Positions 7,164 through 15,331 of a stretch of 33,096 nucleotides of DNA are shown here, piece after piece; position 1 is the first letter of the stretch, and the number at the start of each line of letters is the position of its first letter. Below the pieces are notes generated by a model. The model ran no database searches and was not told the DNA's origin. It saw nothing but the letters and a program-made list of their open reading frames with translations. Made by a program: the position numbers and the translations under genes. Source of the DNA: Pyrinomonadaceae bacterium (GTDB taxonomy: Bacteria; Acidobacteriota; Blastocatellia; Pyrinomonadales; Pyrinomonadaceae); NCBI GenBank assembly GCA_030840675.1, contig JAVEEA010000035.1, positions 1-33,096 on the forward strand, read 5' to 3'.

Positions 7164-10121
7164 GTGATTTCTTTCGAGGCAAGACGGTTTAAGTTGAAAC
7201 GATCGGTTTTTACAACTGGAACGTGGCTGGTGTTGGCCGGCGCTGCCGTGTTGGTGGCGGCGGGCGTACTGAACTTTGGTCAGCGCCTCAGACACGAAAC
7301 GCCTCCCTGGGACGGCGTGCGCTGGAGCAACACACGGCAAGGTATCAGCGCCGAGGTGGTGGAGCCCGGGTCTTCAGGTGCGCGCGCGCAAATCCTCCCC
7401 GGCGATCGCCTGATCGCGGTTAGTCTCGATAATAAGAGCTACGAAGAAGTGGGAGAGGCGAGCAAGGTTCAGATGTATCTGGACCAGGCCCGGGTAGATG
7501 GCGACCTGCATTACCTGATCGAGCGGCCGTCATATCCCGAGGAGAGCCGGTTTTACTACGCCGATTTGGACCACCTGGACGCGATCCATAAATGGACGCC
7601 GGTTGACGTCTACATTAACTTCATCGGCCTGGTCTTTCTCTTCGTCGGTTTCTTTGTACTCTTCAAACAGGGCGGTCGGGCCCCGTTCGCTTTACATTTT
7701 GCCGGCGCCTGTCTCGCAGCTTTTGTTTTCTGTTTCTTCACGCCCGTCGGTACCTATCGCGACCTCGATCTGGCAATCGCCTTTCTGGACAGCGCCGCCT
7801 TGATTTTGTTTGCGCCGCTGTTCCTGCACTTCTGTGCGATCTATCCGGTGCGGCAACAGCTCTTCAGCACCCGTCGCTGGCGGACGGTACTGCTTTACGT
7901 TCCCGCCGCCGGTTTGTTGTTGCTCGAAGTGTTTATTTTCCTGCGGAATGTTTTGGCCGCAGTACTTCCTGTTTTCCGGCAGCTGCCGAGTTTCTCTGAT
8001 TCGTTCGTCGGCACCTTCTACAAACTTACCTTCGCACACTTTATCGTCGCGCTGATCGCCAGTGCGGTCTTGCTCGTGCGCACCTGGGTTAAGGCCCGCA
8101 GCGCGGTGATTAGCCAGCAAATGAAGTGGGTGGTTTGGGGACTGATTCTGGCTGTGGTCCCAATCACGCTGCTCTACGGCGTCGGCTTTTTGCTGGGAGC
8201 GGAAACTGATCCCTGGCTCACCAATGCCGCCGTACTTCCGCTGATTCTGATCCCGCTCGCCTTCGGTTACTCGGTGGTCCGTTACCGGCTGATGGACGTG
8301 GAACTCGTGGTGCGGCGAGTTTTTGTTTACGTGCTGACGACCCTGGCGATTTCGTTGATGGTGGGCTCGGTCGTTTACCTGGCAGGTCTTTACGCCTTGG
8401 GCGGCGAAAGTTTCACTTCCGGCGAACTTACCTTGCGGGTCGTGGTTGCCATCGTTGCCATGGCGGCCATCGTGATGATTGCCGCGCCGGTGAAGAGTTT
8501 TCTGCAGGAACAGATCGACCGCTTGTTTTATGGTGAACGCTACGACATGCGTCACAGCCTGCTCGATTTTGGTCGCACTCTCTCCGCCACCACCGCCTTG
8601 GATCCGCTGCTTGATGCGCTCGTAAGCCGCCTGCAACAGGTCGTGAACGTCGGCCGCATAGCCATCTTCATCGAAGACAAGACGGCCCCCGCGGGTTATC
8701 GCGTCGCTCGTGCCGAAGGCCTTTCTAACGAAGTGATCGTGCCGCCTGACTTTCGCGAGATGATCCGCATTCGTTCCGCCGAAAGCGGCATAGTGCGTAC
8801 TGACGATCTCGATCTGATTCCCGAAACCACCGGCTTCGTACGACGCGCGCTGCATTACTATGTGCCCTGCGTGGTGCGCGGGCGCATGGTTGCCGTTATC
8901 GGCTTGGGCCGCTCGGCCGACGGCGCGTTGCTTTCTTCGGAAGACGTCGACATCCTGCTGACAGTCTCGGGCTACGTCGCAGTCGCGATTGAAAACAGCT
9001 TGCTCTATCAAGAACAACAGGAACGCGCCGGCGAGTTGAAGCTGTTAAAGGAATTCAACGAGTCGATCATCGAGTCGATCAACGTGGGACTGCTGGCCGT
9101 CGATCTGGATGGCCGCGTCACGCGTTTGAACTCAGCACTCGAGGAGATTCTCGACCTCAGTCGCGCGCAGGCAATCGGCAAACGTGTCGAGGATCTGTTT
9201 GCCAAAGACTTTACCGATACGCTCCGTCAGGTCCTGGGCAACGAACGTTGGCGCCTGCGGGAAATCCGCAACATCTATAAAATCCATACGGCCACTTTCG
9301 CGGGCCGCCAACTCGTGCTCAACATCGCTATTGCTCCCTTGCAGGATTACTCAGGCGCCCTGGTGGTGCTGGAAGACGTGAGTTCGCGCGTGAGACTCGA
9401 AGAGCAGTTGCAGCAACGCGAAAAGCTGTCGTCCATCGGCCTGTTAGCCGCGGGCGTCGCGCACGAAGTAAATACCCCGCTCACCGGCGTCTCCTCCTAC
9501 ACGCAAATGTTGCTCGGCATGCTCGCCGAAACCGATCCCAAACACGCTTTGCTGTTGAAGGTGCGCCGCCAGGCCGAACGCGCCACTAATATCGTCAACA
9601 ACCTGCTCAACTTTTCGCGTACCGGCGACGCCACGGAGTTTACCGAACTGGACATCAGCCGCGTGCTTGACGACACCCTGCAGCTGCTCGAACCGCAGTT
9701 GCGCGGCAACCAGATCGAAATTGTGCGCGGCTATGACCCGGAAGCGCCGCAGGTTTTCGGCAACAGCGGCAAACTTCAACAAGTGTTTACTAACCTGCTG
9801 CTGAACGCGCGCGACGCGATCCCCGGCGGCGGTTCCATCCGGATCTCTACTTTGCCCGCCGAAGAACATTCGCTGACCATCGAGGTTTCCGACAGCGGCG
9901 TCGGCATCGCCCCGGAGAACGTCGCGAAGATTTATGATCCCTTCTATACGACCAAAGGCGTCGGGCGCGGTACCGGTCTCGGTCTGGCAGTCTCCTACGG
10001 CATCGTGCAGGAACACTCCGGCCATATCAGCGTTGAAAGTACGCCCGGTGCGGGGACTAAATTCCGCATCACTCTGCCGACCGTCGGCACGCGCGCGCAG
10101 CTGCAGACCGTGGCTGACTGA
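7164..10121 (+). CDS. membrane sensor histidine kinase with PDZ-like, multi-TM, GAF and PAS regions
   Basis: A 985-residue sensor kinase of the NtrB-like group. In order: one N-terminal membrane segment (about 18-38); a PDZ-like extracytoplasmic segment (about 55-120, with ARAQILPGDRLIAVS); a block of about seven to eight hydrophobic helices (about 148-430); a GAF-like domain (about 480-620); a PAS-like domain (about 635-745); the HisKA helix with AAGVAHEVNTPLTG and phospho-acceptor His767; and an ATPase domain with N box NLLLNARDAI (Asn881), DSGVGIAP and GRGTGLGLAVS. All catalytic boxes are intact. The response regulator follows after 190 bases, so the two are presumably cognate partners, yet an intrinsic terminator lies between them. 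The start codon (GTG) lacks a clear ribosome-binding site and is uncertain. The signal sensed is unknown. Confidence 0.93.
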   Translation: MISFEARRFKLKRSVFTTGTWLVLAGAAVLVAAGVLNFGQRLRHETPPWDGVRWSNTRQGISAEVVEPGSSGARAQILPGDRLIAVSLDNKSYEEVGEASKVQMYLDQARVDGDLHYLIERPSYPEESRFYYADLDHLDAIHKWTPVDVYINFIGLVFLFVGFFVLFKQGGRAPFALHFAGACLAAFVFCFFTPVGTYRDLDLAIAFLDSAALILFAPLFLHFCAIYPVRQQLFSTRRWRTVLLYVPAAGLLLLEVFIFLRNVLAAVLPVFRQLPSFSDSFVGTFYKLTFAHFIVALIASAVLLVRTWVKARSAVISQQMKWVVWGLILAVVPITLLYGVGFLLGAETDPWLTNAAVLPLILIPLAFGYSVVRYRLMDVELVVRRVFVYVLTTLAISLMVGSVVYLAGLYALGGESFTSGELTLRVVVAIVAMAAIVMIAAPVKSFLQEQIDRLFYGERYDMRHSLLDFGRTLSATTALDPLLDALVSRLQQVVNVGRIAIFIEDKTAPAGYRVARAEGLSNEVIVPPDFREMIRIRSAESGIVRTDDLDLIPETTGFVRRALHYYVPCVVRGRMVAVIGLGRSADGALLSSEDVDILLTVSGYVAVAIENSLLYQEQQERAGELKLLKEFNESIIESINVGLLAVDLDGRVTRLNSALEEILDLSRAQAIGKRVEDLFAKDFTDTLRQVLGNERWRLREIRNIYKIHTATFAGRQLVLNIAIAPLQDYSGALVVLEDVSSRVRLEEQLQQREKLSSIGLLAAGVAHEVNTPLTGVSSYTQMLLGMLAETDPKHALLLKVRRQAERATNIVNNLLNFSRTGDATEFTELDISRVLDDTLQLLEPQLRGNQIEIVRGYDPEAPQVFGNSGKLQQVFTNLLLNARDAIPGGGSIRISTLPAEEHSLTIEVSDSGVGIAPENVAKIYDPFYTTKGVGRGTGLGLAVSYGIVQEHSGHISVESTPGAGTKFRITLPTVGTRAQLQTVAD

Positions 10122-10141
10122 CGCAAGAGTAAACTTCAGGA

Positions 10142-10186
10142 TTTGAGATCTCAGATTTCAAATCTCAGATTTGCGATCTGAAATTG
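10142..10186. repeat. AATCTCAGATTT-type palindromic repeat
   Basis: An AT-rich stretch in which GAGATCTCAGATTT, AAATCTCAGATTT and GATCTGAAAT repeat directly and as inverted copies. It can fold back on itself and lies just after the kinase stop. Confidence 0.55.
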
Positions 10187-10196
10187 TAGCGTCAAC

Positions 10197-10246
10197 GCAG
10201 GAGTCTAGCGGTCGCGGTCGCGCCCAGGCTCCTGCCTTTTTTTTTG
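10197..10246 (+). terminator. intrinsic terminator after the histidine kinase
   Basis: A stem of GCAGGAG (10197-10203) and CTCCTGC (10229-10235), with a long loop that may itself fold, is followed by C and nine T residues. It should stop much of the transcription between kinase and regulator. Confidence 0.75.
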
Positions 10247-10312
10247 CCTTGATCTCCCCTAAACTGATTCGCTTCAAAGCTCCGACCAACAGTGGCAGCA
10301 AGGACAGGACGC

Positions 10313-11722
10313 ATGGCAAAACGTGGTTCGGTTTTAATCGTCGACGACGAAGAGATAATGCGCGAGGTACTCGAAACGCTGCTCTCTTCCGAGGGTTATC
10401 GTGTTGACCTGGCCAAGACCGGCGAAGAGGGTCTCGAAGCCTATGGACGACGGGCGTACGACGCGGTGCTGCTTGACGTTTCCATGCCGGGCATTGGCGG
10501 CCTGCGCGCGCTGGAAGAATTTCTCAAGATGGACACTGATGCCGTCATCGTCATGATCACGGCCTACGCCACTTTCGATACGGCCATCGCCGCGTGGGAG
10601 CACGGCGCCTTTGGTTGCATTCGCAAGCCTTTTCAAAACGAGGAAATCACCGCGCGGGTGGCGGCCGGCATCAAGCGCCGGCGCAACGAGGAAGAGCGAC
10701 GCACCTTGCGCCGCGCCATGAGTCGCGCCGTGGACCGGGGGGCCATGGTGGGCCACTCCGACGTAATGCAGGAAGTTTTTCGTCTGGTCGAGCAGGTAGC
10801 TCCCGCGCGATCTACGGTCTTGATCACGGGGGAAAGCGGCACCGGAAAAGAGTTGATCGCCAAGGCAATTCACGAAGCGAGCCCGCGCGCCGGCAAACCG
10901 TTTGTGACGGTGAATAGTTCCAACATCCCTTCGGAGTTGCTCGAATCAGAACTTTTCGGCCATACCCGCGGCGCGTTCACCGGCGCCGTCGCCGCCAAGA
11001 AAGGACTCTTCGAAGTCGCGGACGGCGGCTCGATTTTTCTCGATGAGATTGGCGACATCCCGCCGGAAACACAGGTGCGGCTGCTGCGCGTGATTCAGGA
11101 ACGCGAGTTTACCCCGCTCGGCGATACTACGCCGCGCCGCGTCGACGTACGCATCATCGCTGCCACCAACATCGAACTTAAGGAAGCGGTCAAGCAAGGC
11201 TCGTTTCGCGAAGACTTGTATTACCGTCTGGCAGTGGTACCGATCGAGTTGCCGCCCTTGCGCGATCGGCGTGAAGATATCCTGCCTCTCGCCCAGCACT
11301 TCATCGAAAAGTATAACGAGGAAAATGGTCGCAGCGTGTCGCTACAAATCGCACCCGAGGTGCTCGCTTTGCTCGAAGCGTATTCCTGGCCCGGCAACGT
11401 TCGCGAACTCGAAAACGCGATCGAACGCGCGGTGGTGATCGCGCCGCGCGACGAGGTATCGCGCGAATGCCTGCGACCGGAGATCAGCGATCCGCAGTCA
11501 GTCGCGTCGGTGTCCGAGGAAGGTGCGAGTGTGGGCGCGGTGCAGGATCTGGGCCGCGGTATAAATTTCTACGACCAGGTGCGGCGTTTTGAAATAGACC
11601 TGATTCGCCGCGCGCTAAACCAAACCAGCGGACATCAGTCGCGGGCCGCACGTTTGCTCGGCATGAACGCCACCACACTGAATTCCAAAATCAAAACCTA
11701 TCGAATCAACCTGCGCCCTTAA
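10313..11722 (+). CDS. NtrC-family sigma-54-dependent response regulator
   Basis: A 469-residue bacterial enhancer-binding protein. The receiver domain (about 1-120) has the acidic pair DDE near residues 11-13, phospho-acceptor Asp55 in LLDVSMPG, Thr83 and Lys105. The AAA+ domain (about 145-380) has Walker A GESGTGKE (173-180), the sigma-54 contact loop GAFTGA (220-225), Walker B GSIFLDEIGD and the arginine-finger region FREDLYYRL. The C-terminus is a Fis-type helix-turn-helix (SGHQSRAARLLGMNATTLNS). All parts needed for sigma-54 activation are intact. I chose ATG 10313, with AAGGA eight bases upstream, over the in-frame GTG at 10292. It is the presumed partner of the upstream kinase. No clear target promoter was found in the window. 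Confidence 0.95.
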   Translation: MAKRGSVLIVDDEEIMREVLETLLSSEGYRVDLAKTGEEGLEAYGRRAYDAVLLDVSMPGIGGLRALEEFLKMDTDAVIVMITAYATFDTAIAAWEHGAFGCIRKPFQNEEITARVAAGIKRRRNEEERRTLRRAMSRAVDRGAMVGHSDVMQEVFRLVEQVAPARSTVLITGESGTGKELIAKAIHEASPRAGKPFVTVNSSNIPSELLESELFGHTRGAFTGAVAAKKGLFEVADGGSIFLDEIGDIPPETQVRLLRVIQEREFTPLGDTTPRRVDVRIIAATNIELKEAVKQGSFREDLYYRLAVVPIELPPLRDRREDILPLAQHFIEKYNEENGRSVSLQIAPEVLALLEAYSWPGNVRELENAIERAVVIAPRDEVSRECLRPEISDPQSVASVSEEGASVGAVQDLGRGINFYDQVRRFEIDLIRRALNQTSGHQSRAARLLGMNATTLNSKIKTYRINLRP

Positions 11723-11799
11723 CCTCTCGCGATTTTCGTCGATGAAGGCGAGCTTTCTGGTTAATGCGTGGCGCCCCAATTTCAATCTCTGCGATAACT

Positions 11800-11952
11800 C
11801 CGCGCTCTGCGACTCTGCGGGTAGGTGTTCGCCATGCTATTAACCGCTGAGGCGCGGAGGACGCCGAGGTTACGCAGAGAAGCCCGCAAAGTAGACCAAA
11901 ACGCTCCGCACAGCCGAGCTCTTGGTGTCTTCGTGACTTTGTGGTGCAATCT
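11800..11952. repeat. degenerate CTCTGCG / CTTTGTGG-type tandem repeat spacer
   Basis: The spacer after the regulator gene is built from short near-repeats: CTCCGCGCTCTGCGACTCTGCG, then GAGGCGCGGAGGACGCCGAGG in opposite sense, then GTCTTCGTGACTTTGTGG. Such low-complexity heptamer/octamer repeats are scattered through the intergenic DNA of several phyla. They form inverted copies here. I see no gene in it. Confidence 0.6.
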
Positions 11953-11960
11953 ATTCCGAG

Positions 11961-12683
11961 ATGTCTGCACAACCCGCGAAACAAACTCGATGGAAGAACT
12001 TCATCGCCGAGGTAGCCGCTTGCACGCGTTGTCCGGGAATGTGCGAACGCACGCCGGTCTTTAGTGAGCTAAACGGCTCCCCTCACGCGCGTATCATGTT
12101 CATCGGCGAGGCGCCTGGACGCAAAGGCGCTGACCGTACACGCGTGCCCTTCTCCGGTGATCAGTCAGGCCAGAACTTCGCACGGTTTCTGGCCGCGATC
12201 AATCTGCGACGCTCAGAAATATTCATAACCAGCGCCGCACTTTGTAATCCCCGCGCTGAGTCGGGGGCCAACCGCAAACCCAGCCGAACGGAATTAAGTA
12301 ACTGTTCCAGTTGGCTGCGGCGCACGATAGAACTGGTGGACCCTGCCGTCGTCGTCACCCTTGGTTCAGTTGCGCTCGACGCCCTCAAGGCGATCGCGCC
12401 GCACAATCTGACGTTGAAAGAGTCGGCCGCGCGGATACATTCCTGGGAGGGACGCATACTCGTTCCCATCTATCATCCGAGCCCACAGGTTCTCGCTTCG
12501 CACCGCCGCGACGCCCAACAGCTAAGCGATTACAGAGTGGTGGCACGCGCGATAGAGCAGGCGAGCGTGCTCCTGTCAGAACCACCTGCGTCAGCGGGTG
12601 GTCCTCTCTTGTCAGAACCACCTGCGTCAGCGGGTGGTCCACTCGGCTCGCGTATGCCGGTCCCTAAGAAAGCAACCATATGA
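11961..12683 (+). CDS. uracil-DNA glycosylase family protein (family 4/5-like)
   Basis: A single-domain uracil-DNA glycosylase with a probable iron-sulfur cluster that would excise uracil from DNA. Cysteines at 21, 24 and 28 (CTRCPGMC) and at 95 and 115 suit the four-cysteine cluster of families 4 and 5. Motif A reads GEAPGRKGADRT (49-60), closer to family 5 (UdgB) in its GADRT part, and motif B reads HPSPQ (172-176). The fold should end near residue 203. The last 37 residues are added: two tandem copies of a 31-nt hairpin repeat encode LSEPPASAGGP twice. The stop overlaps the start of the next gene by four bases (ATGA), so the repeat-derived tail sits right before a coupled start. Family assignment is good; the subfamily is uncertain. 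Confidence 0.88.
   Translation: MSAQPAKQTRWKNFIAEVAACTRCPGMCERTPVFSELNGSPHARIMFIGEAPGRKGADRTRVPFSGDQSGQNFARFLAAINLRRSEIFITSAALCNPRAESGANRKPSRTELSNCSSWLRRTIELVDPAVVVTLGSVALDALKAIAPHNLTLKESAARIHSWEGRILVPIYHPSPQVLASHRRDAQQLSDYRVVARAIEQASVLLSEPPASAGGPLLSEPPASAGGPLGSRMPVPKKATI
12574..12604. repeat. 31-nt coding hairpin element (PPASAGG type), copy 1
   Basis: The core ACCACCTGC-GTCA-GCGGGTGGT makes a nine-pair stem (one G-T wobble) with a four-base loop, in the glycosylase reading frame where it encodes SEPPASAGG. It is identical over 31 bases to copy 2, which follows at a 36-base period. Confidence 0.88.
12610..12640. repeat. 31-nt coding hairpin element (PPASAGG type), copy 2
   Basis: Identical to copy 1 and in the same frame, again encoding SEPPASAGG near the C-terminus of the glycosylase protein. 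It differs from the alaS copy at one base in the loop (C for T). Confidence 0.88.
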
Positions 12684-13807
12684 CGCAAGCATTCGAGGTG
12701 CAGTCTCCGAGATCACCGGTAGCAGCTATTCATCAACGACTCGGCGCGACGATCGTCAGCCGCGACGGGTGGTCAGTGCCGGCAAACTACGGCGACATCT
12801 TGTTCGAATATGCGGCGGTGCGCGAGCGTGGCGCGGGCCTGAGCGATCTTTCGTCGCGCGGGCGCATCATTGTGAGCGGTTCAGAAGCCGTACAGTTTCT
12901 CAATGGACTGATCACCAACGACATGAAAACGCTCGCAGTGAACAGCTGGATGCCGGCAGCGTTTCCAAGTGTCCAGGGGCGGCTGATCGCGAGTGTGCGT
13001 GTAGTGCGACTAAAAGATGCGGGCAAGAATGTCACCCCTACTTTCTTGCTCGATACCGAAGCTGCGACACATGAACGCGTGTTGCAAACCATCGAGCGCT
13101 TTACGCTGGCCGGTGACTTTCGCGTGACCGATGTGACCAGCCAGACGGCGTTGCTGTCGCTTCAGGGAACTGACGCTGCCGCGTTTATTCGGTCAGTCAT
13201 CGGAAATGAAGCTGCGGACGTGGGCGCCAATCAGGTGGTAATCCAAAGCTGGCACGCTGCCGAGTTAACAATCATGCGCGCGTCGCATACCGGTGCAGAG
13301 GGTTTTGACGTCGTAGTCGATTCCCCGCAAGCGGGCGTTGTTTGGGACGCACTCCACGGCGCGGGAGCGCGGCCAGTTGGATTTGACGCGCTGGAGCTGC
13401 TGCGGATCGAGGCCGGGGTGCCGCGCTATGGTGTTGATATGGACGACACCAATGTCGTCCCCGAAACTAATCTGGACGACGCGGTTAGTTACACGAAGGG
13501 TTGTTACGTTGGGCAGGAAATTATCGCGCGCATTAAATATCGCGGGCATGTAGCGAAGAAACTAACCGGACTTGTCTTTGCGGAGCCGGCGCAGCTTGCG
13601 GCCGGTGCGCTGATCAAAGCGAGCGACGCTAAAGAGGTGGGCCGCATAACTTCGGTCACTTACTCTCCTCATCTCGGCCGCACCATTGCGCTGGGTTACC
13701 TGAAATATGACTACCTGCAGCCGGACACGAACGTACTGGTCGGCGGCGACGACGCGGAAATACCAGCGCAGGTTACGGCCCTGCCATTCGTGGGCAGCGT
13801 TCGATAG
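12680..13807 (+). CDS. ygfZ: YgfZ/GcvT-like folate-binding protein
   Basis: A 375-residue protein of the YgfZ (IbaG57-like) branch of the GcvT aminomethyltransferase fold. Members bind folate and support assembly or repair of iron-sulfur enzymes. The diagnostic motif KGCYVGQE is present with Cys275. The early region has SDLSSRGRIIVSGSEAVQFLNGLITND, matching the family N-terminal lobe, and the C-terminal barrel ends GYLKYDYLQP. The ATG overlaps the stop of the glycosylase gene by four bases, so the two are translationally coupled. A partnership between an iron-sulfur glycosylase and an iron-sulfur maintenance factor makes biological sense but is inference. Confidence 0.9.
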   Translation: MTQAFEVQSPRSPVAAIHQRLGATIVSRDGWSVPANYGDILFEYAAVRERGAGLSDLSSRGRIIVSGSEAVQFLNGLITNDMKTLAVNSWMPAAFPSVQGRLIASVRVVRLKDAGKNVTPTFLLDTEAATHERVLQTIERFTLAGDFRVTDVTSQTALLSLQGTDAAAFIRSVIGNEAADVGANQVVIQSWHAAELTIMRASHTGAEGFDVVVDSPQAGVVWDALHGAGARPVGFDALELLRIEAGVPRYGVDMDDTNVVPETNLDDAVSYTKGCYVGQEIIARIKYRGHVAKKLTGLVFAEPAQLAAGALIKASDAKEVGRITSVTYSPHLGRTIALGYLKYDYLQPDTNVLVGGDDAEIPAQVTALPFVGSVR

Positions 13808-13872
13808 GAGTCGCAGCCTTCAGTCGGTCGACAGGGACAATCGGTTGCAAGCCCTCTCCGAACAAAAGGTGA

Positions 13873-14157
13873 ATGATGGTAGACGATGACTCAACAGAGC
13901 GGGAAAGTGCGCCGCGCGATCTCAATCAGTCGCAAGCGCGACTTGCCTACACAATCATCGAGTCATTACTGGAACACACGCGCGTCGTCAGCGATCTGAT
14001 CGCGCTCATGGCCCAGACGCTCGACGAAGACACCAGCAAAGCTCTCACCCAGACACCCGTCTGGACCGCCTATCTCGACAGCCGCCGCGCCCTCGAGCGC
14101 ACGCGCCAGGAAGTGGAACAATTTACCGAGATTATGAAAAGTCTCAGTGAAGACTAA
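13873..14157 (+). CDS. small helical protein of unknown function
   Basis: A 94-residue protein that I do not recognise. The N-terminus is acidic and disordered-looking (MMVDDDSTERESAPRD). The remainder is nearly all amphipathic helix, with a likely coiled coil in the last third (DSRRALERTRQEVEQFTEIM). There is no signal peptide or membrane segment. A start at 13873 or 13876 cannot be decided; AAAGGTG precedes both. It lies 65 bases after the YgfZ-like gene on the same strand. Its stop overlaps the stop of the converging minus-strand gene by four bases. Confidence 0.7.
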   Translation: MMVDDDSTERESAPRDLNQSQARLAYTIIESLLEHTRVVSDLIALMAQTLDEDTSKALTQTPVWTAYLDSRRALERTRQEVEQFTEIMKSLSED

Positions 14158-14699
14158 CCGGCGTTAGTTTCCGGCCGCATAAACATTAACAATTCACGCA
14201 AGCTCTGCCGCTGTTCCTCACCCACCGCAAATTCCACCTCAGCAAACTTGATCGCAAACGTTTTCGCCCTCGCAACCTTCACGAAGGTTTCGTAAGGCAT
14301 GCGAAACACGAGGCGTTCACCAACCCAGACGCGCCCCGGCACCGGCCGTTTCACCGCCCAACGATTCGAACTCAAGAATACCGTTTCGCCGTCAATGCGA
14401 AACACCACATACAAGGCGGAGTCGAGCCTGCCCTTCACTACGGTTTGCAATTCGAAGTCGACGAAGTCGGGCGCCGTTCGGAGGTGTCCGGCATAACTAA
14501 ATGACAGACTCATGTAGAGACTTTGGTACTTGCCTTTTTCGCCGGAGACGCGGACCGGCGCGAGCTTAATAGTAGTGCGGTCTTTGACGCTGTCGTAAAC
14601 GGTCATAATCCGGGGCGCGGGAGAGTTCGCGTCGCCGCCCTGAGCAAACGCGATTGCGCTGCCCAACGTCAGTAAAAGTAAACACGCACAAGTTTTCAT
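14154..14699 (-). CDS. secreted protein of unknown function
   Basis: A 181-residue exported protein. From ATG 14699 it begins with a clear signal peptide (MKTCACLLLLTLGSAIAFAQ, cleavage after AFA). The open frame runs upstream to 14744, inside the methyltransferase gene, but the signal peptide and AAGAG before the ATG favour 14699. The mature part is beta-rich with alternating hydrophobics (YQSLYMSLSFSYAG, ALYVVFRIDGETVFLSS). I do not recognise a family. It is the last gene of the minus-strand unit that starts with the Ig-like protein, eight bases after the methyltransferase stop. Confidence 0.75.
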   Translation of the reverse strand: MKTCACLLLLTLGSAIAFAQGGDANSPAPRIMTVYDSVKDRTTIKLAPVRVSGEKGKYQSLYMSLSFSYAGHLRTAPDFVDFELQTVVKGRLDSALYVVFRIDGETVFLSSNRWAVKRPVPGRVWVGERLVFRMPYETFVKVARAKTFAIKFAEVEFAVGEEQRQSLRELLMFMRPETNAG

Positions 14700-14707
14700 T
14701 TGACTCT

Positions 14708-15301
14708 TCAGACGCGACACGTGATCAGGTTGATGATTCCGCAAAAGCTGCGTTGGACCTTTACCAACTCGAGCCCGCTCGCCTGGGCCACCGCGGCCGT
14801 GCGGCGATTGAAATGATCGTGAAAGAGCCGCACGGTAAACACGTTCAGGAGATCGAAGGCTGGCCCGAGTAAATTAGCTGGGCGCACATGCTCGAGCAGA
14901 ATGACAGTGCCGCCGGGCTTCACCACGCGTCGCAACTCCGCAAACGCCGCCAGCGGTTGGGCCAATGAGCAAAAGACCAGCGAGGCGAAAGCCGCGTCGA
15001 ACACCTGGTCCCTGAATGGCAACTGCTCGGCGGAGTTTTGGACCAGACGCAAACGATCTGGCCGGTCTTTCTCCCGGGCGACTCGCAACATGCCGCCGCT
15101 GGGTTCCGTCGCCACCCCGAACGCGTTATCCGGATAGAAAACAAAATTCAGTCCCGTGCCCGCGCCGATTTCCAATACGCGAGCATCCGCAGGCAAGTAG
15201 CGAAACGCAGTCTCGCGCAGCCGCGCGAGGAACCAGCGCTCGAGGGGACGGATTGCACGGTCGTAGTGCGGCGCAATCTCGTCGTAGGTTTTAGCCGGCA
15301 T
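14708..15301 (-). CDS. class I SAM-dependent methyltransferase
   Basis: A 197-residue Rossmann-fold methyltransferase of the UbiE/Methyltransf_11 type. Motif I is VLEIGAGTG (about residues 42-50), the acidic residue that binds the ribose hydroxyls falls in VATEPSGGML, and later motifs are AEQLPFRDQVFDAAFASLVF and LRRVVKPGGTVILLEHV. The N-terminal YDEIAPHYDRAI is typical of small-molecule or quinone/lipid methyltransferases. The substrate is not readable from sequence. It follows yjbQ with a 27-base gap that is almost entirely one hairpin repeat, and precedes the secreted protein gene by eight bases. Confidence 0.9.
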   Translation of the reverse strand: MPAKTYDEIAPHYDRAIRPLERWFLARLRETAFRYLPADARVLEIGAGTGLNFVFYPDNAFGVATEPSGGMLRVAREKDRPDRLRLVQNSAEQLPFRDQVFDAAFASLVFCSLAQPLAAFAELRRVVKPGGTVILLEHVRPANLLGPAFDLLNVFTVRLFHDHFNRRTAAVAQASGLELVKVQRSFCGIINLITCRV

Positions 15302-15305
15302 TAGA

Positions 15306-15331
15306 TAGGACAGGCAGGAATGCTTGTCTTA
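15306..15331 (-). repeat. short hairpin repeat, TAGGACAG family, copy 3, containing a stop codon
   Basis: Imperfect arms GACAGGC and GCTTGTC around GAGGAAT-like loop bases fill the gap between yjbQ and the methyltransferase gene. Read on the minus strand it begins TAAGACA, and this TAA is the yjbQ stop codon, the same arrangement as copy 2. Confidence 0.7.

Noticed and set aside
7692..9017. 441-codon open frame antisense to the histidine kinase
   Set aside because: It lies wholly opposite a kinase gene with intact domains. Its composition (many His, Gln, Gly, Arg, Asn) is typical of antisense shadows in GC-rich coding DNA.
12574..12640. Two-unit CRISPR-like array
   Set aside because: Only two repeats separated by five bases, in frame in a gene; there are no spacers and no cas genes.
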